Positions 39,264-49,145 of a stretch of DNA of 64,000 nucleotides are shown here, piece by piece. Source of the stretch: Mycobacteroides chelonae (GTDB taxonomy: Bacteria; Actinomycetota; Actinomycetes; Mycobacteriales; Mycobacteriaceae). Where the stretch lies: NCBI RefSeq assembly GCF_016767715.1, contig NZ_CP050145.1, positions 3,658,001-3,722,000 of the forward strand, read 5' to 3'. The notes below the pieces were generated by a model, which saw only the letters and a program-made list of their open reading frames with translations, was not told where the DNA came from and did not search any database. The position numbers were made by a program, and so were the translations under genes. The number at the start of each line of letters is the position of its first letter. Positions within the stretch are counted from its first letter, which is position 1.

Positions 39264-39281
39264 TGTCACTAGATCGTGACA
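39264..39281. promoter_or_regulatory. Inverted repeat against the mtrA start codon
   Basis: TGTCAC-TAGATC-GTGACA is a perfect six-base inverted repeat only three bases upstream of the mtrA ATG. There is no purine-rich ribosome site. GTCAC matches half of the GTCACA element described for MtrA binding sites, so self-regulation by MtrA is a reasonable guess, but it could also be a hairpin in the mRNA. Confidence 0.55.
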
Positions 39282-39318
39282 AAACCGGGGTACCAAAGGG
39301 GCGAGTTGCGAACTAGTC

Positions 39319-40851
39319 TCACGCGAGCTGCTGGCGGATCCTGAACTTCTGAACCTTCCCGGTCGCGGTTCTGGGTAAGGAATCGACGAACTCGACGCGT
39401 TTGGGGCACTTGTATCCGGCCAGATGCTCCCGGCAGTGCGCGATGAGATCCGGCCCGGTCGGCGGATCTGTCCCCGGATCTGTCACCGAGATCACCACGA
39501 CAGCGGTAACCACTTCGCCCCACTTGTCATCGGGCACTCCGACGACGGCGGCCTCACGGACCCCTGGATGAGATATCAGCGCGTCTTCCACTTCGATGGA
39601 CGACACGTTCTCGCCGCCGGTAATGATGATGTCCTTCTTGCGGTCCGAGATGCTCAGGTACCCGTCGGACATCGATCCGCGATCACCGGTATGAAACCAA
39701 TTGCCCGCCAACGCTTCCGTGGTCGCTTCCGGCTGATCCCAGTAGCCGTCAAGATTCGTGTTCGACTGAGTGAGTACCTCACCGTCCTCGGCGATCGACA
39801 CCCGCACACCTATCGCCGGGGCTCCCGCGCGGCCCAGCATGCGAGCCTGCTGATGGTCGTCGAGATCGGCCCACTCGGACCGAAAGCGATTCATCGTGAT
39901 CAGCGGTGCAGTCTCGGTGAGCCCGTATATCTGGATGAACTCCCAGCCGAGTTCGGCACGCACCCTCTCGATGGTGCGCGTCGGGGGCGGCGCACCCGCG
40001 ACGATTATCCGGACCCGGTCCCGGCCGGGGATGGGCCCCTGCCAACGGGCCGCCGCGTCCAGCACAGAATCGACGACCGTTGGCGCCGCACACATCACGG
40101 TGACTCCATGCTCTGCGATACGCCGCAAGATCTCGTCACCGTCGACCTTGCGCAGCACGATGTGCCGGCCACCCATTCCGGTCGCCGCATACGGCCACCC
40201 CCACCCGTTGCAGTGGAACATCGGCAACGTGTGCAGCAGCACATCGTCGTCACGCAGGGTGGCATGCAACCCGAAAACAACCGCGTTGATCCAGATGTTG
40301 CGATGAGTGAGTTGCACACCTTTGGGCCGGCTCGTGGTTCCTGAGGTGTAATTCAAAGTGGCGGTGTCTGATTCGGTGCACGACCAGGGTCTCGGATCGG
40401 CGCGCTGCGGTGTACCGATTTCACCGAATATCGCGGCGTCATCCTCTCCCAGCACGAAGTTATGAGTGGCGCGCACGGTGTCGAGCAGCCCACGCACGTC
40501 CGGGTCCACTATCAGTACCGAAGCCCGTGAGTGCTCGACGATGTACTCGATCTCAGCGGGAGCCAACCGAAAGTTGACGGGTACCAGGATGCGTCCCCAC
40601 CCGGAAACCCCGAAGAACGAGGTGAGCAGTCGCGCACTGTTCTGCGAGACAATCGCGACCCGCTCCCCCGGTCCGACGCCCAGACCGTCGAGTGCCGCGG
40701 CCTGCCCGCGCGCCCGCTCGGCAAGCTGCCGGTAGGTCACCGCTCCCCAGGAGGGCGCCGGTTGCACCGGCTCGTCGACAACCCCCACGCGGTCGGGATA
40801 CACCAGCTCCGCGCGGTCCAGGAAATCTCGCACACTCAGATCGAAGAACAC
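39319..40851 (-). CDS. AMP-forming acyl-CoA synthetase (FadD-like)
   Basis: A 510-residue AMP-binding enzyme. The P-loop is LNYTSGTTSRPKGVQLTHRN and the C-terminal hinge GDRGSMSDGYLSISDRKKDI with the catalytic lysine region TATGKVQKFRI. Central motifs YGLTETAPLI and VPDDKWGEVV match short or medium-chain acyl-CoA ligases of the 3-methylmercaptopropionyl-CoA ligase type. It makes an acyl-adenylate then an acyl-CoA. It lies between mtrA and mgtC, where M. tuberculosis has none. The start GTG at 40851 (FFDLSVRDFLDR) is a compromise between frame and motif; a longer frame to 40923 exists, so the start is uncertain. Confidence 0.85.
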   Translation of the reverse strand: MFFDLSVRDFLDRAELVYPDRVGVVDEPVQPAPSWGAVTYRQLAERARGQAAALDGLGVGPGERVAIVSQNSARLLTSFFGVSGWGRILVPVNFRLAPAEIEYIVEHSRASVLIVDPDVRGLLDTVRATHNFVLGEDDAAIFGEIGTPQRADPRPWSCTESDTATLNYTSGTTSRPKGVQLTHRNIWINAVVFGLHATLRDDDVLLHTLPMFHCNGWGWPYAATGMGGRHIVLRKVDGDEILRRIAEHGVTVMCAAPTVVDSVLDAAARWQGPIPGRDRVRIIVAGAPPPTRTIERVRAELGWEFIQIYGLTETAPLITMNRFRSEWADLDDHQQARMLGRAGAPAIGVRVSIAEDGEVLTQSNTNLDGYWDQPEATTEALAGNWFHTGDRGSMSDGYLSISDRKKDIIITGGENVSSIEVEDALISHPGVREAAVVGVPDDKWGEVVTAVVVISVTDPGTDPPTGPDLIAHCREHLAGYKCPKRVEFVDSLPRTATGKVQKFRIRQQLA

Positions 40852-40990
40852 GCACCAATCCTGCCGTCCCGCCCCCAATGTGGCGTGGATATCCACGAAG
40901 CACGCGGACGCCTTGCCGGTCACCGGCAGACGGGTGTTTAATGATGGCGCTTTGTTCAGCAGTGGTTCATGCGCGCTTTGCGCACACGCT

Positions 40991-41137
40991 TAGGAGGTGA
41001 CGCGACTATGTCCGATAGTCAACCTCCGAGTATCCACAGCGCCTTCTAACGCACATCAGGGTCGCGCTCGAAGGCGCTCTTGTTGCACCACACCGTTGTG
41101 TGCACCTCGAAGCCACTGCAAGAGAACGGGACCCATC
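40991..41137 (+). promoter_or_regulatory. mgtC leader with leader ORF, nested hairpin and attenuator-like stem
   Basis: A 147-base leader that opens with TAGGAGGTGA. GGAGGT (40993-40998) can pair with ACCTCC (41022-41027) and GACTAT (41004-41009) with ATAGTC (41015-41020), a nested hairpin that holds the ribosome site and start of a 13-codon leader ORF. Downstream AGCGCCTTC (41038-41046) pairs with GAAGGCGCT (41070-41078) over 23 bases, followed by CTTGTTG, a weak terminator-like tail. The leader ORF stop falls in this second loop. This is the arrangement of a translation-coupled attenuator. No M-box riboswitch core is seen. Confidence 0.55.
41008..41049 (+). CDS. Candidate 13-residue leader peptide of mgtC
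   Basis: ATG at 41008 to TAA at 41049 encodes MSDSQPPSIHSAF. GGAGGTGA lies nine bases upstream, a stronger ribosome site than that of mgtC itself. Two adjacent proline codons (CCT CCG) lie in the stem that holds the ribosome site. Leader peptides rich in proline sense Mg2+ or proline ahead of enteric mgt genes; a similar role is inferred here and not shown. The peptide is too short for homology and the call rests on the ribosome site and the placement. Confidence 0.5.
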   Translation: MSDSQPPSIHSAF

Positions 41138-41860
41138 ATGAGTCATTGGGATGTCATCATCCGCGTAGCCCTGGGATTTGGCCTGGGTTGCGTCATCGGG
41201 ATCGAACGGCAGTGGCGCGCCAAAAATGCCGGCCTGCGCACCAACGCGCTGGTGTGCCTGGGTGCGACACTCTTCGTCATCATGGGCGGCTACAGCTTCC
41301 ACGGCCCCGGCGCCGACCCGACTCGCGTTGCAGCACAGATTGTTTCGGGCATCGGTTTCCTCGGCGCCGGCGTGATCATGAAGCAGGGCGCAACCATCAC
41401 CGGACTGAACACCGCCGCCACCATGTGGGCCACCGCCGCCGTGGGGGCACTGGCCGGCGGCGGGATGTACGACGTCGCGATAGTCGGCACCGCCGCCATC
41501 GTGCTGGCCAACGTGCTGTTGCGGCCGCTCGGACATCTGCTGGATCGCCAGCCTGCCATCGGCCGCGAAGCCCGGCCGGCCGCGTACCTGTTCGAGGTCA
41601 CCACCACCGACGAAACCGAGGCGCACATCCGCGCACTCACCGTGCAGGCCGTCAGCAGGCCCGAATTCGCGCTGCAATCGGTGCGGTCCTATGACGTCGA
41701 AGACGGCAAGCATGTGCGCGTGGTGGCGAAGCTGAGCGCCGAAGAGCGCAACGACTCACTGCTGGAGTCCGCGGTGAGCCGCCTGTCCATGGAACCAGCC
41801 GTCTCCTCGGTGCGCTGGCATGTCGACCGCGAGGAAGAGGCCGAAGCCAGTGAATGGTGA
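41138..41860 (+). CDS. mgtC: MgtC/SapB family membrane protein
   Basis: A 240-residue MgtC. Four or five transmembrane segments span about residues 5-150, including the signature GLGCVIGIERQWRAKNAGLR, ALVCLGATLFVIMGGYSF and GIGFLGAGVIMKQGATITGLN. A soluble C-terminal ACT-like domain follows (about 155-240). MgtC supports growth at low Mg2+ and within macrophages. The ATG at 41138 has no strong ribosome site nearby; a GTG-initiated frame from 40997 exists but would read through the leader. A leader ORF and stems lie upstream. It is absent at this place in M. tuberculosis. Confidence 0.9.
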   Translation: MSHWDVIIRVALGFGLGCVIGIERQWRAKNAGLRTNALVCLGATLFVIMGGYSFHGPGADPTRVAAQIVSGIGFLGAGVIMKQGATITGLNTAATMWATAAVGALAGGGMYDVAIVGTAAIVLANVLLRPLGHLLDRQPAIGREARPAAYLFEVTTTDETEAHIRALTVQAVSRPEFALQSVRSYDVEDGKHVRVVAKLSAEERNDSLLESAVSRLSMEPAVSSVRWHVDREEEAEASEW

Positions 41861-41880
41861 GCCTCTACGGTCACACCCGT

Positions 41881-41936
41881 CGAGCGTGAAGCCACGGCGG
41901 TAATTCGGCGAAATACCCGCCGAATCTTCACACTCG
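41881..41936. terminator. Inverted repeat between mgtC and tmk
   Basis: ATTCGGCG and CGCCGAAT pair over seven bases inside an imperfect outer stem (CGAGCGTGAAG with CTTCACACTCG, one G-T mismatch). It lies between convergent mgtC and tmk and partly overlaps the 3' end of tmk, so it likely ends transcription of mgtC. Confidence 0.5.
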
Positions 41937-42566
41937 GCGCAGGAGCCTCTCGGCCAATGCATCCGGGTCGGCGCCGTCGGTGATCACCCATGGGCCACCC
42001 CAATTCCGTTGCGCCAAATCGGCATACGCCGCGGAGACCCGCGACTGCAGATCCGCATCACGCTCATAGGTATCGCGGGTGCGCGCGCTCTCCTGCTCCT
42101 CGCGGTGCCGCGCCCGCTGCTGAGCAAGCTCCGGGGAAACGTTCAAGAACACCTGCCGGTCGGGATGCGGCAGGCCAAAGCGTTGGTACTCAAGCTCATA
42201 GACCCAGCGCGCCATGTCGCCGCCGCCGTCCTGATGCAGCCGCGCCGCGCCATAGGCAGCGTTGGACGCAACCCAGCGATCCAGTATCACCAGATCGTTC
42301 GCGGCGATCAGCTCGGCTATCTCACCGAGCGCACTGCGGCGGTCGAGGGCGAACAGCAGTCCCATCGCGTACGCGGAGGACACCACATCGCCGTGCCCGC
42401 CCTTGAGCGACTCGGCCGCGAGATCGGCGTGCACCGAGCGTCCGTAGCGCGGAAAATCCAGCGTCGCAACGGATAACCCCTGCAATCCGCAGCGCTTCGT
42501 CAGCGCGGCGGTAAGCGTGCGCTTGCCCGCGCCGTCGACACCCTCGATCGCAATCAGCTGGCCCAC
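41928..42566 (-). CDS. tmk: Thymidylate kinase
   Basis: A 212-residue dTMP kinase that makes dTDP from dTMP and ATP. The P-loop is EGVDGAGKRTL at residues 7-17. The DR-Y motif appears as LDRWVASNAAYGAAR, with the FPRYG base-contact segment at about 38-42. It follows sahH on the same strand with a 68-base gap that contains a stem-loop. The counterpart is Rv3247c. The N-terminus MGQLIAIEGVDG gives a clean start at 42566. Confidence 0.95.
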   Translation of the reverse strand: MGQLIAIEGVDGAGKRTLTAALTKRCGLQGLSVATLDFPRYGRSVHADLAAESLKGGHGDVVSSAYAMGLLFALDRRSALGEIAELIAANDLVILDRWVASNAAYGAARLHQDGGGDMARWVYELEYQRFGLPHPDRQVFLNVSPELAQQRARHREEQESARTRDTYERDADLQSRVSAAYADLAQRNWGGPWVITDGADPDALAERLLRRV

Positions 42567-42585
42567 GGCTGGTCAGCCTACGCAA

Positions 42586-42615
42586 AGGCCCCCGGCACCG
42601 GAGTGCAAGGGGCCT
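42586..42615 (-). terminator. Stem-loop after sahH
   Basis: AGGCCCC pairs with GGGGCCT over a 16-base loop between the sahH stop and the tmk start; on the minus strand a short T-rich tail (TTTGCG) follows. It could be a weak terminator or a processing point between sahH and tmk. Confidence 0.5.
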
Positions 42616-42634
42616 CTACGCGGATGAGCGGCGA

Positions 42635-44095
<1,461 letters not shown>

Positions 44096-44226
44096 CGCCA
44101 CCTCAATCGCGTCGCTTGAATAATTCCTGCATGTCAATTCAACTGACACACACGGGTCCGTCACCAGGTTAGCGCGTGTAAGCAACGGATAGTTAGATCA
44201 GGTAGCGAGATTTATGGATGCGCAGG

Positions 44227-44901
44227 TCACTGGGGGCCCGTGCCGCTTGTGGGGGCCTTGTCGGTGAGCGCGTTGGCCTCCACGAACGGGGACAGCAGGC
44301 GCGCCATATCGAGCGCCACATCATGATCCGATTCCGGCGGCATCGACACGTAACTAATCGCCAGCCGCACAATCGACCTCGCGAGGATGGCCGCGTCTTC
44401 TCCACTGGCGGCCACCCAGCTGTTCGCAAACGACTCGGTGAGCCGCGCCGACGCCGGCAGCACGATCAACGCGCTGTCGACCGTCACGAGGCGCATGAGT
44501 TCGGGCTTGGCCTCGCCTGTCAACAACGAGATGACCATGGGGTCTGCGGCACTCTCGGCGAAGAAGGCCGCAAATCCCTGGTGCAACGCGCCATGGATAT
44601 CACCGACGTTGGCGTAGATCGCGTCGTTGACGGAGTCGGCCAGACGCAAGGCCAGCCGCAGGGCGTATCCCTGAGCCAGCCCCTGCCGGGAACCGAATTC
44701 GTTGTACAGCGTCTGACGGCTGACTCCTGCCCGGCGGGCGACCGCCGACATGGTCACTGCCGACCAATCCTGATGACGCAGAAGGTCTCCGAGCGCATCA
44801 AGCACCGATTCGCGAAGCAGCGCCCGCGCGGCCTCGGCATACGGCACTCGTGGCGTCACACCGTGGAGCCTGGCAGGCGCGGTGTACTCGGTCAATGTCA
44901 T
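44227..44901 (-). CDS. TetR regulator of the alkane operon (AlkX-like)
   Basis: A 224-residue TetR regulator, with its helix-turn-helix at about residues 49-72 ([22 protein letters not shown]). It overlaps rubB by four bases and closes the alkB-rubA-rubB operon, which is where AlkX-type repressors sit in actinobacteria; Rv3249c is the M. tuberculosis counterpart. A 12-base palindrome 5' of alkB (46567-46578) is the candidate target. It probably senses long-chain alkane or fatty acid products. Confidence 0.9.
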   Translation of the reverse strand: MTLTEYTAPARLHGVTPRVPYAEAARALLRESVLDALGDLLRHQDWSAVTMSAVARRAGVSRQTLYNEFGSRQGLAQGYALRLALRLADSVNDAIYANVGDIHGALHQGFAAFFAESAADPMVISLLTGEAKPELMRLVTVDSALIVLPASARLTESFANSWVAASGEDAAILARSIVRLAISYVSMPPESDHDVALDMARLLSPFVEANALTDKAPTSGTGPQ

Positions 44902-45086
44902 GGCCGCGCGATCTCCACCATCACGAAGTCGGCCTTGGCGGCCCCGCAGTCCGGGCAGCTCCAGTCCTCGGGGATGTCATCCCAGCGAGTGCCCGGCTCG
45001 ATACCGTCCTCTGGCCAGCCCAGCGCCTCGTCGTACTGAAATCCGCACTGCATGCATTCGAACAACTTGTAGTCGTCGTCGCTCAT
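44898..45086 (-). CDS. rubB: Rubredoxin, RubB
   Basis: A 62-residue rubredoxin. Fe is bound by C11, C14 (CMQCG) and C44, C47 (CPDCG). The CxxCG in both knuckles without an extra arginine after the second makes this an AlkG2-type rubredoxin, able to carry electrons to alkane hydroxylases. It overlaps rubA by three or four bases (ATGA) and the tetR gene after it. Confidence 0.95.
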   Translation of the reverse strand: MSDDDYKLFECMQCGFQYDEALGWPEDGIEPGTRWDDIPEDWSCPDCGAAKADFVMVEIARP

Positions 45087-45259
45087 GATTCCGCTCCTTG
45101 CAGGGCTTCAAAATCCACCTTCTCGCGCACTCCGCAGTCGGGGCAGCACCAGTCGTCGGGAACCTCCGACCACGCCGTCCCGGCCGGGAACCCCTCGCGA
45201 GGGGCACCCGTGCTCTCGTCGTACACGTACTGACATATGGGGCAACGGTACTGGGACAT
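45083..45259 (-). CDS. rubA: Rubredoxin, RubA
   Basis: A 58-residue rubredoxin that lies between alkB and rubB, read from [16 protein letters not shown] to FEALQGAES. Iron ligands are C6, C9 (CPIC) and C39, C42 (CPDC). CGVRE after the last cysteine holds the arginine that marks the AlkG1 type, which may not support alkane hydroxylation by itself. It starts one base after the alkB stop, so the three genes form a tight operon. Confidence 0.93.
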   Translation of the reverse strand: MSQYRCPICQYVYDESTGAPREGFPAGTAWSEVPDDWCCPDCGVREKVDFEALQGAES

Positions 45260-45260
45260 G

Positions 45261-46490
45261 TCAGGCCGCCTGTTCGGTTACGCCGTACTTGGCCAGAATC
45301 TTGGCGCGCTTGCTGGGCTGGATGTTGACCTTGGTGATGTCGCCGTCGTAGTGATCCAGCACCCGCTGATCCATCACCTTGCGCCACAGCGGCGGGAAGT
45401 AGGCCAGCGTCAGCATCGTGGCGTAGCCACTGGGCAGGTTCGGAGCACCGTCCATGCTGCGCAGAGTCTGGTAGCGCCGGGTGGGGTTGGCGTGGTGATC
45501 GCTGTGCCGCTGCAGGTGGTACAGGAAGATGTTGGTCACCAGGTGATCGGAGTTCCAGCTGTGCTTGGGGGTGCAGCGCTCGTAGCGCCCGCCGGCGACC
45601 TTCTGCCGCAGCAGCCCGTAGTGCTCCAGGTAGTTCACCGTCTCCAGGAAGGTGAAGCCGTAGATGGCCTGAATGATCAGGTACGGGATGACCGCGGTGC
45701 CGAAGATGGCGATGGTGACCCCGAACAACACCACCGTCATCAGCCAGGCGTTCACCACATCGTTGCTGGGGTGCAGCACGAAGCGGTTCAGCCGCTTCAT
45801 GCGGGTGGCCTCAAGATTCCACGAAGACTTCAGGCTGCCCCAGACGCTGCGCGGCCAGAAGCCCCAGAACGTCTCGCCGAATCGCGAGCTGGCCGGATCC
45901 TCAGGTGTCGCGACGCGCACATGGTGTCCGCGGTTGTGCTCGATATAGAAGTGGCCGTAGAACGTCTGCGCCAGAGTGATCTTCGAGAGCCAGCGCTCCA
46001 GCTCGTCTTTCTTGTGCCCCATCTCGTGGGCCGTGTTGATGCCGACGCCGCCGAGCACACCGATCGACAAGGCGATACCCAGCTTGGAGATCCAGCTGAT
46101 GCCGTTGTCGAACCCGATCCAACTCAGGTCGGTGGCGGTGAAGTAGTAGGCCCCCAGGAAGAAGCTCGCGTATTGGAAGGGAATGAAGATGTACGTGCAA
46201 TAGCGGTAGTACTTGTCGTTCTCCAGCGCCTCCATCACCTCATCGGGTGCGTTCTCGCCGTCGGCACCGAAACGCAGATCCAGCAGCGGCAGGATCACGT
46301 ACACCAGCAGTGGGCCGATCCAGAAGAAGAACGGCGAGAACTGCTGCCATCCGAGCTGGTTCATCGCATAAACCAGCGCCGTCGCAATGAAGATCGCCGT
46401 GGGCGGGATCATCCCGTACAGCCACATGTGGCGCTTGCGGTCGCGCCACTGGACGGGCAGGTCATGGGCTGCATCAAGGTTTGACGTCAT
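45261..46490 (-). CDS. alkB: Alkane 1-monooxygenase AlkB
   Basis: A 409-residue membrane di-iron alkane hydroxylase. The histidine boxes are HEMGH (near 168), HNRGHH (near 199) and LQRHSDHH (near 354), with NYLEHYGL (near 303) as the fourth conserved block. Six hydrophobic segments are expected. It inserts oxygen at the terminal carbon of medium-chain alkanes using rubredoxin electrons. The ATG at 46490 (MTSNLDAA) has GAGGAG nine bases upstream and is preferred to a GTG six bases further upstream. A 12-base palindrome lies about 77 bases upstream. Confidence 0.95.
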   Translation of the reverse strand: MTSNLDAAHDLPVQWRDRKRHMWLYGMIPPTAIFIATALVYAMNQLGWQQFSPFFFWIGPLLVYVILPLLDLRFGADGENAPDEVMEALENDKYYRYCTYIFIPFQYASFFLGAYYFTATDLSWIGFDNGISWISKLGIALSIGVLGGVGINTAHEMGHKKDELERWLSKITLAQTFYGHFYIEHNRGHHVRVATPEDPASSRFGETFWGFWPRSVWGSLKSSWNLEATRMKRLNRFVLHPSNDVVNAWLMTVVLFGVTIAIFGTAVIPYLIIQAIYGFTFLETVNYLEHYGLLRQKVAGGRYERCTPKHSWNSDHLVTNIFLYHLQRHSDHHANPTRRYQTLRSMDGAPNLPSGYATMLTLAYFPPLWRKVMDQRVLDHYDGDITKVNIQPSKRAKILAKYGVTEQAA

Positions 46491-46566
46491 CGTCACTATC
46501 TCCTCGGTCTATATCTGCGTGAGGTACGTCACCGAACAGATTTGACGATAGGACATGATTCGTCGC

Positions 46567-46578
46567 TTGTCTAGACAA
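46567..46578. promoter_or_regulatory. Candidate operator upstream of alkB
   Basis: TTGTCTAGACAA is a perfect 12-base palindrome about 77 bases upstream of the alkB ATG, in the only long intergenic space of the operon. It is the likely target of the downstream TetR protein. Confidence 0.55.
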
Positions 46579-46650
46579 ATAGCTATGTTTTGTAAAGTGC
46601 CTGGTGGTGTGCGTCACCCACAAGGGACCCACGGAGAGATAGGGAGCGCG

Positions 46651-48126
46651 CTACTTCTCGACGGCTACCCGCAACCCCAGCACCGAGTGCCTGCGGCTAT
46701 AAGCGAAGTAGACGATCACGCCGATGACCATCCAGGCCAATGCGAACGTCCAGGTGCGGACGGCGAGATTGAGCATCAACCACCCGCACGCCAGGATCGC
46801 GACCACGGGCAGCCACGGCACACCCGGTGTGCGGAAGCTCCGGGGCAAGTCGGGCCGGGAGCGCCGCAGCACGATGACGCCGGCCGACACCAGCACAAAG
46901 GCGAACAATGTCCCGACGTTGACGATCTCTTCCAGCCCCTCTATCGGGGTAAGGGACGCCGCTATCGCGACAAGAAAGCCCACGATGAGGGTGATGCGTA
47001 TGGGTGTGCCATGCGATCCCGTCCGGGCGAGTTCGCGGGGCAGCAGTCCATCACGGCACATCGCGAAGATGACGCGGATCTGTCCGAGCATCAGCACCAT
47101 CACCACCGTGGTCAGGCCGGCCAGCGCGCCGATGGCGATGACCTTGGCCGCCCAGTCGACACCGTTGAGGTGAAATGCCGTGGACAGATTCGGGTGCGAA
47201 TCGGCCGCCCGCAGGTCGCTGTACTTGACCATGCCCGAGAGCACCACCGTGACCGCGACGTACAGAACGGTGACGATGACGAGCGAGGCGATGATGCCGC
47301 GCGGCACATCCTTTTGCGGGTTCCGCGTTTCCTCCGCAGTGGTGGCGACGACATCGAACCCGATGAACGCGAAGAACACGATCGAGGCGCCCGCCAGCAC
47401 CCCGAACCAGCCGTACTGGCTTCCGGAGCCGCCGGCGATGAACGAAAACAGGGACTGATCCAAACCGGTCCTGCTGGAACTTCCTGCCTCCGCCGGTGGA
47501 ACGAACGGTGTGTAGTTGGCCGCCTTGATGAAGAACGCGCCGACGATGATCACCAGCAGCACCACCAGGACCTTGACGGTCGTGATGACGAGGGACACCC
47601 GTGAAGACAGCTTGGTGCCGACGGCCAGTAGCACCGTCAACACCGAGACAATGAGCAGCGCGCCCCAGTCGATCTTGAGCGACCCGAGATGCACTGTGCC
47701 ACTAGATAACCCAAATACCGTGCTCAGATAGCTCGACCAGCCCTTCGCGACGGTGGCCGCACCAACCGAGAACTCCAAGATGAGATCCCATCCCAGGATC
47801 CAGGCCGCGAACTCACCGAATGTCGCATAGGAGAACGTATAGGCGCTGCCTGCAACCGGAATGGTCGATGCGAACTCGGCGTAGCACATCGCGGCCAGGC
47901 CACACCCGATCGCAGCCATGATGAAGGACAGCGATATCGCCGGACCGGTGACATTGGCGGCCGTCGATGCCGTGACGGTGAAGATTCCGGCTCCGATGAC
48001 CACAGAGACCCCGAAAACGGTGAGATCCCACCACGTTAGGTCCCTACGGAGCTTCGTTTCCGGCTCGTCGGTATCCGCGATCGACTGTTCGACAGACTTG
48101 GTTCGCCACAATCCGCTACCTGGCAT
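46651..48126 (-). CDS. APC-family amino acid permease
   Basis: A 491-residue transporter with about 12 hydrophobic segments. The N-terminus is charged (TKLRRDLTWWDLTVFGVSVV), and GAGIFTVT in the first helix and TAEETRNPQKDVPRGI in the sixth loop are APC superfamily marks. It resembles cationic amino acid transporters. The substrate is not set by sequence; the counterpart is Rv3253c. The start at 48126 or 48144 is not resolved, as neither has a strong ribosome site. Confidence 0.88.
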   Translation of the reverse strand: MPGSGLWRTKSVEQSIADTDEPETKLRRDLTWWDLTVFGVSVVIGAGIFTVTASTAANVTGPAISLSFIMAAIGCGLAAMCYAEFASTIPVAGSAYTFSYATFGEFAAWILGWDLILEFSVGAATVAKGWSSYLSTVFGLSSGTVHLGSLKIDWGALLIVSVLTVLLAVGTKLSSRVSLVITTVKVLVVLLVIIVGAFFIKAANYTPFVPPAEAGSSSRTGLDQSLFSFIAGGSGSQYGWFGVLAGASIVFFAFIGFDVVATTAEETRNPQKDVPRGIIASLVIVTVLYVAVTVVLSGMVKYSDLRAADSHPNLSTAFHLNGVDWAAKVIAIGALAGLTTVVMVLMLGQIRVIFAMCRDGLLPRELARTGSHGTPIRITLIVGFLVAIAASLTPIEGLEEIVNVGTLFAFVLVSAGVIVLRRSRPDLPRSFRTPGVPWLPVVAILACGWLMLNLAVRTWTFALAWMVIGVIVYFAYSRRHSVLGLRVAVEK

Positions 48127-48179
48127 TACGGCAGTCTTGCACAACCCCCGTGCTCACCACTGTTGATCACACCGGCCGG

Positions 48180-49103
48180 CTAAGAATTGACGGCCGAACG
48201 ATCCAGATCGGGCTCGAGATAGATCACCTGCGCGATCGGCACCGCCTCGCGCACCCGCCGCTCTGCGGCATCGATCGTGGCGGCGACCAACGGCAGATCC
48301 GCATCGGGCGCGATCGCGATCTTGGCCGCGACCAGAAGTTCCTCGGGACCCAGATACTGAGTACGGCAATGGATTACCCGCTCGACGTGATCGGTGCCGG
48401 TCAGCGCATCCAGGATCGCGCGCTCCTGCGTTGCGGTCGCACCTTCACCGATCAGAAGGCTCTTCATCTCGACCATCAAAACGATCGCGATGACGCCCAG
48501 CAGCACACCGATCGCCATGGTGCCGATCCCATCCCACACGGGGTCGCCCGTGAGAATCGTCATGCCGACGCCGAACAGCGCGAAGGCCAGCCCCAGCAGA
48601 GCACCGGTGTCTTCGAGCAGCACGACGGGAAGCTCCGGGTTACGGGAGTTTCGGATGAACTGCCACCAGCTGGCTTTGCCCTTCAGCGGTTTGGATTCCA
48701 CGAAGGCGGTGCGGAAGCTGTAGCCCTCCAGACCTATGGCCAACACCAGGATCACAATCGCGACAATGGGCGACTGCAGATGCTCGGGAGCGTGGATCTT
48801 GTGATAGCCCTCATAGAGGGCGAAGACCGAGCCGAGCGTGAACAGCACCAGCGCGACCACAAAAGAGTAGAAGAATCGGCTACGTCCATATCCGAACGGG
48901 TGCAGTCGATCTGCTTCCTTACTCGCGGCGCGCTGCCCGTAGAGCAGCAGCCCCTGGTTAGAGGTGTCCGCCACCGAGTGCACGGACTCGGCGAGCATCG
49001 ACGAACTCCCGGTGATCAGGAATCCGACGAACTTGGCCGCCGCGATACCCGCGTTCGCCGCCAGCGCCGCGATGATCGCCCTCTTACTGCCGCCTGCCGA
49101 CAT
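48180..49103 (-). CDS. Cation diffusion facilitator transporter
   Basis: A 307-residue CDF transporter. The metal site in helix 2 is AESVHSVADTSNQ and HPFGYGRSRFFYSF begins helix 3; the fifth helix carries DGIGTMAIGVLLGVIAI. The C-terminal cytosolic domain includes HVERVIHCRTQYLGPEELL. It exports divalent cations such as Zn2+ or Fe2+ in exchange for protons. The ATG at 49103 has AGGAGAG upstream. In M. tuberculosis a gene (Rv3254) on the other strand occupies this position, so the gene is not shared there. Confidence 0.9.
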   Translation of the reverse strand: MSAGGSKRAIIAALAANAGIAAAKFVGFLITGSSSMLAESVHSVADTSNQGLLLYGQRAASKEADRLHPFGYGRSRFFYSFVVALVLFTLGSVFALYEGYHKIHAPEHLQSPIVAIVILVLAIGLEGYSFRTAFVESKPLKGKASWWQFIRNSRNPELPVVLLEDTGALLGLAFALFGVGMTILTGDPVWDGIGTMAIGVLLGVIAIVLMVEMKSLLIGEGATATQERAILDALTGTDHVERVIHCRTQYLGPEELLVAAKIAIAPDADLPLVAATIDAAERRVREAVPIAQVIYLEPDLDRSAVNS

Positions 49104-49145
49104 CGACTCTCCTTCTGTTCCCGCTCGCATTGTGCTGACGGACGG

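Noticed and set aside
40924..41137. M-box riboswitch upstream of mgtC
   Set aside because: I looked for the conserved M-box core and did not find it. The leader instead shows a leader ORF and stems.
44096..44226. SAH riboswitch upstream of sahH
   Set aside because: No matching core structure or conserved stem is seen.
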